Shown piece by piece: positions 7,469 through 11,073 of a stretch of 11,073 bases of DNA. The notes beneath the pieces are model-generated. The model saw nothing but the letters and a program-made list of their open reading frames with translations, was not told the DNA's origin and did no database searches. The stretch is from positions 1 to 11,073 of the forward strand of contig JALHET010000131.1 of assembly GCA_022839525.1 (NCBI GenBank), given 5' to 3'. The stretch comes from Lentisphaerota bacterium. GTDB lineage: Bacteria > Verrucomicrobiota > Kiritimatiellia > RFP12 > UBA1067. The position numbers were made by a program, and so were the translations under genes. Within the stretch, counting starts at the first letter, position 1. Each line of letters starts with the position of its first letter.

Positions 7469-8521
7469 ATGGACACAACGATGCTCGCGTTGCCGAAGAT
7501 GACTAGGCAAAAAGGGATCAGAAAAGCCCTTCGCCATGTCGCTCTGTCATCGGGGACTGTGCCTGAGACATCGAATCCGATCGCACGGTACTCTGTGGTG
7601 TCGTTGTTTGCTGGCTGTGGGGGGATGGATCTGGGTTTTCGTGGCGGATTTAATTTCCTCGGACATCACTACGAGCGGAATGCATTTGAAATCGTTTGGG
7701 CGAACGAGATCAATCCTGATGCCTGTGCGACATATCGTTGTAATTTGGGTGAGCACATTGTTGAAGGGGATATCAATGATGTGGCAGACAAGATGCCCTT
7801 GTACGCTGATGTGATCATCGGCGGGTTTCCGTGTCAGGACATATCGATCAACGGGAAGATGTTGGGTATCAAAGGCAAGCGCAGTAGCCTTTATGTGGCA
7901 ATTGTTGATGCGGTACGGCGCTTGCGTCCCAAGGTTTTTGTAGCGGAAAACGTCGGGGGTCTTTTGTTAAAGAAGAATCAATTTTCCCGCGACAAAATTA
8001 TGGCAGATTTCAAAGAGTTAGACTACGACGTGACATACAAATTATATTCTGCGTCCCATTATGGCGTTCCGCAGACGCGCCAGCGGGTTTTTATCGTCGG
8101 TACTCGGAAGGATCAGGTAGCTTTTTGCCCACCGGAACCGACGAGCTTTGATAAACCCGTTACAGCCAAGGAGGCGCTTGAGGACTTGGAAAGCCGCGAG
8201 CAAGACAAACAGTTTTCACATGTCTGGAGCATGGCCAAGGTCAGTGGTGAACAGGGGAACCGCCATCTTATAGCGGATCGCCCAGGGTACACAATACGCG
8301 CGGAATGCCACGGCAATATCCAGTTTCACTATTCGTTGCCTCGGCGCATTTCGATGCGCGAAGCAGCGCGCATTCAGTCTTTTCCCGATAATTTTCTTTT
8401 TCTCTCTGGTCTGCGGGCAACGGAGCGTCAGATAGGGAATGCTGTCCCACCTGTACTCGCTTGGCATATCGCGAAAGCGGTTAAAGGGGTTTTGCGGAAG
8501 GGGCAATGTGCAAAAAATTGA
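7469..8521 (+). CDS. DNA cytosine-C5 methyltransferase of a type II restriction-modification system
   Basis: Transfers a methyl group from S-adenosylmethionine to C5 of cytosine in a specific site, protecting host DNA from the partner nuclease. The 350-residue protein has the C5 motifs in order: I, FAGCGGMDLG (47-56); II, acidic E80 in ANEI; IV, GGFPCQDIS with catalytic C122; VI, ENV (160-162); VIII, QTRQRVFIVG (202-211); IX, REAARIQSFPD (297-307); X, QIGNAVPPVLAWH (321-333). The target-recognition region between VIII and IX (about 212-290) is short, so a simple palindromic site is likely, but I cannot say which. The first 40 residues precede the catalytic fold. Its base composition is lower in GC than the neighbours (47% at 7681-7740 against 58% at 7201-7260), which suggests transfer. 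Its stop lies inside the endonuclease gene. Confidence 0.97.
   Translation: MDTTMLALPKMTRQKGIRKALRHVALSSGTVPETSNPIARYSVVSLFAGCGGMDLGFRGGFNFLGHHYERNAFEIVWANEINPDACATYRCNLGEHIVEGDINDVADKMPLYADVIIGGFPCQDISINGKMLGIKGKRSSLYVAIVDAVRRLRPKVFVAENVGGLLLKKNQFSRDKIMADFKELDYDVTYKLYSASHYGVPQTRQRVFIVGTRKDQVAFCPPEPTSFDKPVTAKEALEDLESREQDKQFSHVWSMAKVSGEQGNRHLIADRPGYTIRAECHGNIQFHYSLPRRISMREAARIQSFPDNFLFLSGLRATERQIGNAVPPVLAWHIAKAVKGVLRKGQCAKN
8496..8503 (+). promoter_or_regulatory. Ribosome binding site inside the methyltransferase gene, for the endonuclease
   Basis: GGAAGGGG, four bases before GTG 8508 and within the last codons of the methyltransferase, fixes the endonuclease start. A start farther upstream in the same frame (8439) lacks such a site. 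The overlap suggests translational coupling, so nuclease synthesis would follow methyltransferase synthesis. Confidence 0.7.
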
Positions 8522-9515
8522 ACGCGAAAACCTTTTGACGGAAGCATGCGTCCTTTTAACCGAGGAAGCTCACAGGGCCGGTTTTTCAAGTAGTCAGGCC
8601 TTCGAACATCGGGTTCGATTGGTGCTTTCAGATTTGCTACCTGTATGCGATGCGGTCACGGTTGATCTGGCACCTCCAGCACAGGCATTTCCTGACGTTG
8701 CTTTGGGAGACTTTGGTGTTGAAGTTAAGTTTACGCTTAACGATACATGGAGAAGTGTTGGAAATAGCGTTCAGGAAACGCAGCGTGTTGACACCGTAAA
8801 TTGTATTTATGTTGTGTTTTGCAAGCAGGGCGGTATTCCGGAAGTCCGGTGGCGCCCCTATGAGGATTGTGTCGTGCATGTTCGTACATCGCATGTGCCG
8901 CGCTTTGAGCTTGATATGGAGGCGGATCGTTCCTTGTTTGACCTCATGGGAGTTCGCTATGATGATTTTAGGCAGCTCCCGATGCACGAAAAAATGCGTT
9001 ATGTCCGTGATTATGCGCGTGGGCGTCTGAAAAAGGGAGAACGTTTGTGGTGGCTGGAAGACGTTAAAGACGAGGTTCACACTTTGCCTATTCAAGTGCG
9101 GCTTTATACATCTCTCTCAAGTGAAGAGAAGTATCGTCTTCGGGCGGAAACCGCATTGTTATGTCCGGTCATTGTTAAATCCGGACGGGTGCGGAATAAA
9201 TATGACGATGCCGTTTTGTTTTTGCTAACGTATCATGGTGTTTTGTGCCATCAGGCGCGCGATCTTTTTTCGGCGGGTAGTGTTGCGAATCCTGAGAATG
9301 ATGATTGCGGCGGGTTGTACATCCAGCGCGCGTTGAAACTGTTGGAGCGGGGAATGCTTGATGCTGCCGCCCGCATGGATGACGCGCTGTTTGTGGAGTA
9401 TTGGGGGGAGAGTGTTCTGCCAGAGAATCGTATTCGGCGGTGGCTTGAAAAAGCGGATGAATTGGCGTCTGGATGGAAACCGTCCGAGTGTTTGTTTTTG
9501 CAACGGGTGTATTGA
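8508..9515 (+). CDS. Putative type II restriction endonuclease, PD-(D/E)XK fold
   Basis: A 335-residue protein that I cannot place in a named restriction enzyme family. Its nuclease core is readable: a helix with FEHRVRLVLSDLL (32-44, E33 a possible extra acidic ligand), then P62-D63, eight residues, and E72-V73-K74, a textbook PD-(D/E)XK site with Mg2+-dependent phosphodiester cleavage expected. Further blocks are EVRWRPYEDCVVHVRTSHVP (about 109-128) and, after residue 200, a region containing DDAVLFLLTYHGVLCHQARDLF that may form a helix-turn-helix. No signal peptide, ATPase or methyltransferase domain is present. GTG 8508 is supported by GGAAGGGG and overlaps the methyltransferase by 14 bases. 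Neighbourhood plus the catalytic motif make a cognate restriction enzyme the best call. GC drops to 38% at 8761-8820. The cleavage site is unknown; a nickase is less likely but not excluded. Confidence 0.82.
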   Translation: MQKIERENLLTEACVLLTEEAHRAGFSSSQAFEHRVRLVLSDLLPVCDAVTVDLAPPAQAFPDVALGDFGVEVKFTLNDTWRSVGNSVQETQRVDTVNCIYVVFCKQGGIPEVRWRPYEDCVVHVRTSHVPRFELDMEADRSLFDLMGVRYDDFRQLPMHEKMRYVRDYARGRLKKGERLWWLEDVKDEVHTLPIQVRLYTSLSSEEKYRLRAETALLCPVIVKSGRVRNKYDDAVLFLLTYHGVLCHQARDLFSAGSVANPENDDCGGLYIQRALKLLERGMLDAAARMDDALFVEYWGESVLPENRIRRWLEKADELASGWKPSECLFLQRVY

Positions 9516-9528
9516 GTGAAAGGGATTT

Positions 9529-11073
9529 ATGAGACCAGTTGTTTTGATTATTCGTGATGGATGGGGGATCAATCCCCGTGAAGAGGGGAATGCTGTTTTT
9601 GCTGCGCAGACGCCGGTCATCGACCGTCTGAAGGCGCGCTATCCCTGGACGCGGCTGGCGTGTAGCGGCGAGGCGGTGGGCCTGCCCGACGGGTATCAGG
9701 GGTCCAGCGAGGTTGGGCATCTCAACATGGGTGCGGGCCGCGTGGTGATTCAGGAGCTGAAACGCATCGACGACGGCCTGAGCACCGGCGAGTTGTTCAC
9801 CTCGCCGAAGTGGGAAGGGCTGATCGCAAGTTGGAAGAAGAACAACAGCACGCTGCACTTCATGGGGCTGTTGCAGGACGAGGGTGTCCATGCGCATCAG
9901 GAGCACCTGTTCAAGCTGATGCGGCGCGTGCGCAGTGAGTTCCCGGAGGGGCGCATCGTGATCCATCCGTTTCTGGACGGGCGCGACACTCCGCCGCGCA
10001 GCACGTTGGAGTACATTGCCCGTTTGGAAAAGGAGATGGAAGCGGTCGGAAACTGTGTGGTCGGCACGGTGCAGGGACGTTATTACGCAATGGACCGCTC
10101 CAAAAACTATGGGCTGACCGATACGGCCTATGCGTGCATCGTGCAGGCCGAGGGACGTCCGGCGGTTTCGGCTGTTGATGCGGTGAAGGAGTCGTACGGG
10201 AAAGATCAGACGCCGGACAAGACTCCGATGGTGGATGAATACATTCCTCCCTATGTGATCGGCGGGTATGAGGGCATGCGCGATGGCGATTCGGCGATGC
10301 ATTTCAATTACCGTCAGGACCGCGCGATCCAGTTATCGCAGGCGTTCGTTTGTGAGGATTACAAAGGAACGCGGCGTGCCCGCCCGAACGTTGCCTATCT
10401 GGGGTTCACCCGGTATTGGGACGAATTCACCGATTACTTGCTGGGTGCGATGGGGGGAGACGGCGGCATGGACAACCTGCTGGGCGAGGTGATCGCCAAG
10501 TCAGGGTTGAGGCAACTCCGTATCGCCGAGACGCAGAAGTTTCGCCATGTGACCAGCTTCTTCAACGGCAAGTCCACAAAGCCGTATGAGGGGGAGGAGC
10601 AGGTGGATGTGCCGAGCCGGTTTGATCCTGCGATGTTCGCGAGCCATCCCGAAATGGATGCCTACAACGTAACCGAGGAGCTGTTGAGCCGCCTGCAAAA
10701 CAATCCCTACGCGTTTGTCGCTGTGAACTATGCCAACTGCGACATGGTCGGGCACACCGGTGATCCCGAAGCGGTCCGTCAGGCGGTAGAGGTTGTTGAC
10801 GAATGTATCGGCCGACTGCTGCCGCGCCTGTTTGAGTTGGACGCGCATGTGTTGATTACTGCGGATCACGGCAATGCGGAGCAGATGAAAGACTATGCGA
10901 CGGGTATGGTGAAAACCAGCCACACGCTGAACGATGTGGAGTGCCTTTACGTGGCTAGGGACGCGGCTGGCGTGAAGCTTGCACCCGCTGGTAAGCTGTG
11001 CGACGTGGCTCCGACGGTTCTGGCACTGCTGGGGTTGCCGGTTCCGGAAGAAATGACGGCGCGAAACCTGATT
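9529..11073 (+). CDS. gpmI: 2,3-bisphosphoglycerate-independent phosphoglycerate mutase, 3' end cut by the window edge
   Basis: Interconverts 3- and 2-phosphoglycerate in glycolysis and gluconeogenesis without a bisphosphoglycerate cofactor, using two metal ions and a phosphoserine. All 515 codons to the edge are open, about the usual full length, so only a few residues and the stop should be missing (it ends PEEMTARNLI). Seen are RDGWG with metal ligand D10, the nucleophile S60 in GSSEVGHLNMGAGR, VHAH (120-123), DGRD (150-153), GRYYAMDR (183-190), FNYRQDR (259-265), RIAETQKFRHVT (331-342), CDMVGHTG (404-411), TADHGN (444-449) and TSHT (463-466). ATG 9529 follows GAAAGGG (9518-9524) and starts 13 bases after the endonuclease stop. 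Unusual: the common GNSEVGH reads GSSEVGH, and the first 25 codons use far more T-ending codons than the rest. Confidence 0.97.
   Translation, partial: MRPVVLIIRDGWGINPREEGNAVFAAQTPVIDRLKARYPWTRLACSGEAVGLPDGYQGSSEVGHLNMGAGRVVIQELKRIDDGLSTGELFTSPKWEGLIASWKKNNSTLHFMGLLQDEGVHAHQEHLFKLMRRVRSEFPEGRIVIHPFLDGRDTPPRSTLEYIARLEKEMEAVGNCVVGTVQGRYYAMDRSKNYGLTDTAYACIVQAEGRPAVSAVDAVKESYGKDQTPDKTPMVDEYIPPYVIGGYEGMRDGDSAMHFNYRQDRAIQLSQAFVCEDYKGTRRARPNVAYLGFTRYWDEFTDYLLGAMGGDGGMDNLLGEVIAKSGLRQLRIAETQKFRHVTSFFNGKSTKPYEGEEQVDVPSRFDPAMFASHPEMDAYNVTEELLSRLQNNPYAFVAVNYANCDMVGHTGDPEAVRQAVEVVDECIGRLLPRLFELDAHVLITADHGNAEQMKDYATGMVKTSHTLNDVECLYVARDAAGVKLAPAGKLCDVAPTVLALLGLPVPEEMTARNLI
9564..9589 (+). repeat. Three short complementary blocks just inside gpmI
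   Basis: GGGGA (9564-9568), TCCCC (9573-9577) and GGGGA (9585-9589) allow two mutually exclusive 5-base-pair hairpins with loops of 4 and 7 bases, followed by TTTTT at 9596-9600. The layout resembles a small attenuator, but it lies in codons 12-24 of a conserved protein and the stems are short, so chance is likely. Confidence 0.2.

Noticed and set aside
8439..8507. An upstream start for the endonuclease inside the methyltransferase gene.
   Set aside because: The frame there overlaps conserved methyltransferase motif X codons and lacks a ribosome binding site, while GTG 8508 has one.
9175..10302. A 375-codon open frame on the minus strand.
   Set aside because: It is antisense to the endonuclease end and gpmI, with low-complexity translation and no ribosome binding site of note.

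Overview
The window is a chromosomal stretch of a bacterium, GC-rich at roughly 58% in hand-counted 60-base samples. It is almost fully coding and has seven recognisable genes. The lineage is not directly visible. A eukaryotic-type UDP-sugar pyrophosphorylase beside a secreted PQQ-type beta-propeller protein with a WPWWRG motif would fit the Planctomycetes-Verrucomicrobia-Lentisphaerae-Kiritimatiellota group. This is an inference of modest strength.

Layout. From 3358 down to the left edge, on the minus strand, lies most of dnaE (DNA polymerase III alpha subunit), missing only its C-terminal end. A 241-base divergent intergenic region (3359-3599) follows, with an inverted repeat and a short palindrome but no convincing promoter. 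On the plus strand comes a compact, probably co-transcribed series: a secreted PQQ-like beta-propeller protein (3600-4904), peptide chain release factor 2, prfB (4978-6111), a UDP-N-acetylglucosamine pyrophosphorylase-like enzyme (6145-7455), a DNA cytosine-C5 methyltransferase (7469-8521), its partner PD-(D/E)XK restriction endonuclease (8508-9515), and gpmI, cofactor-independent phosphoglycerate mutase (9529 to the right edge, probably lacking only a few codons).

The methyltransferase and endonuclease form a type II restriction-modification pair with a 14-base overlap. The pair sits seamlessly between two housekeeping genes, 13 bases from each, and is clearly less GC-rich than its surroundings in places, which suggests horizontal acquisition. 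I could not assign the endonuclease to a named family. It has a clear N-terminal nuclease core and a long C-terminal region of unknown function, and it is the best candidate here for something undescribed.

Other points of interest are a prfB that has lost the usual programmed +1 frameshift but keeps the surrounding sequence, a PHP domain in DnaE with a full set of metal ligands, and a codon-use break just inside gpmI that may mark one edge of the acquired segment. No RNA genes, CRISPR arrays, insertion sequences or integrases were seen.
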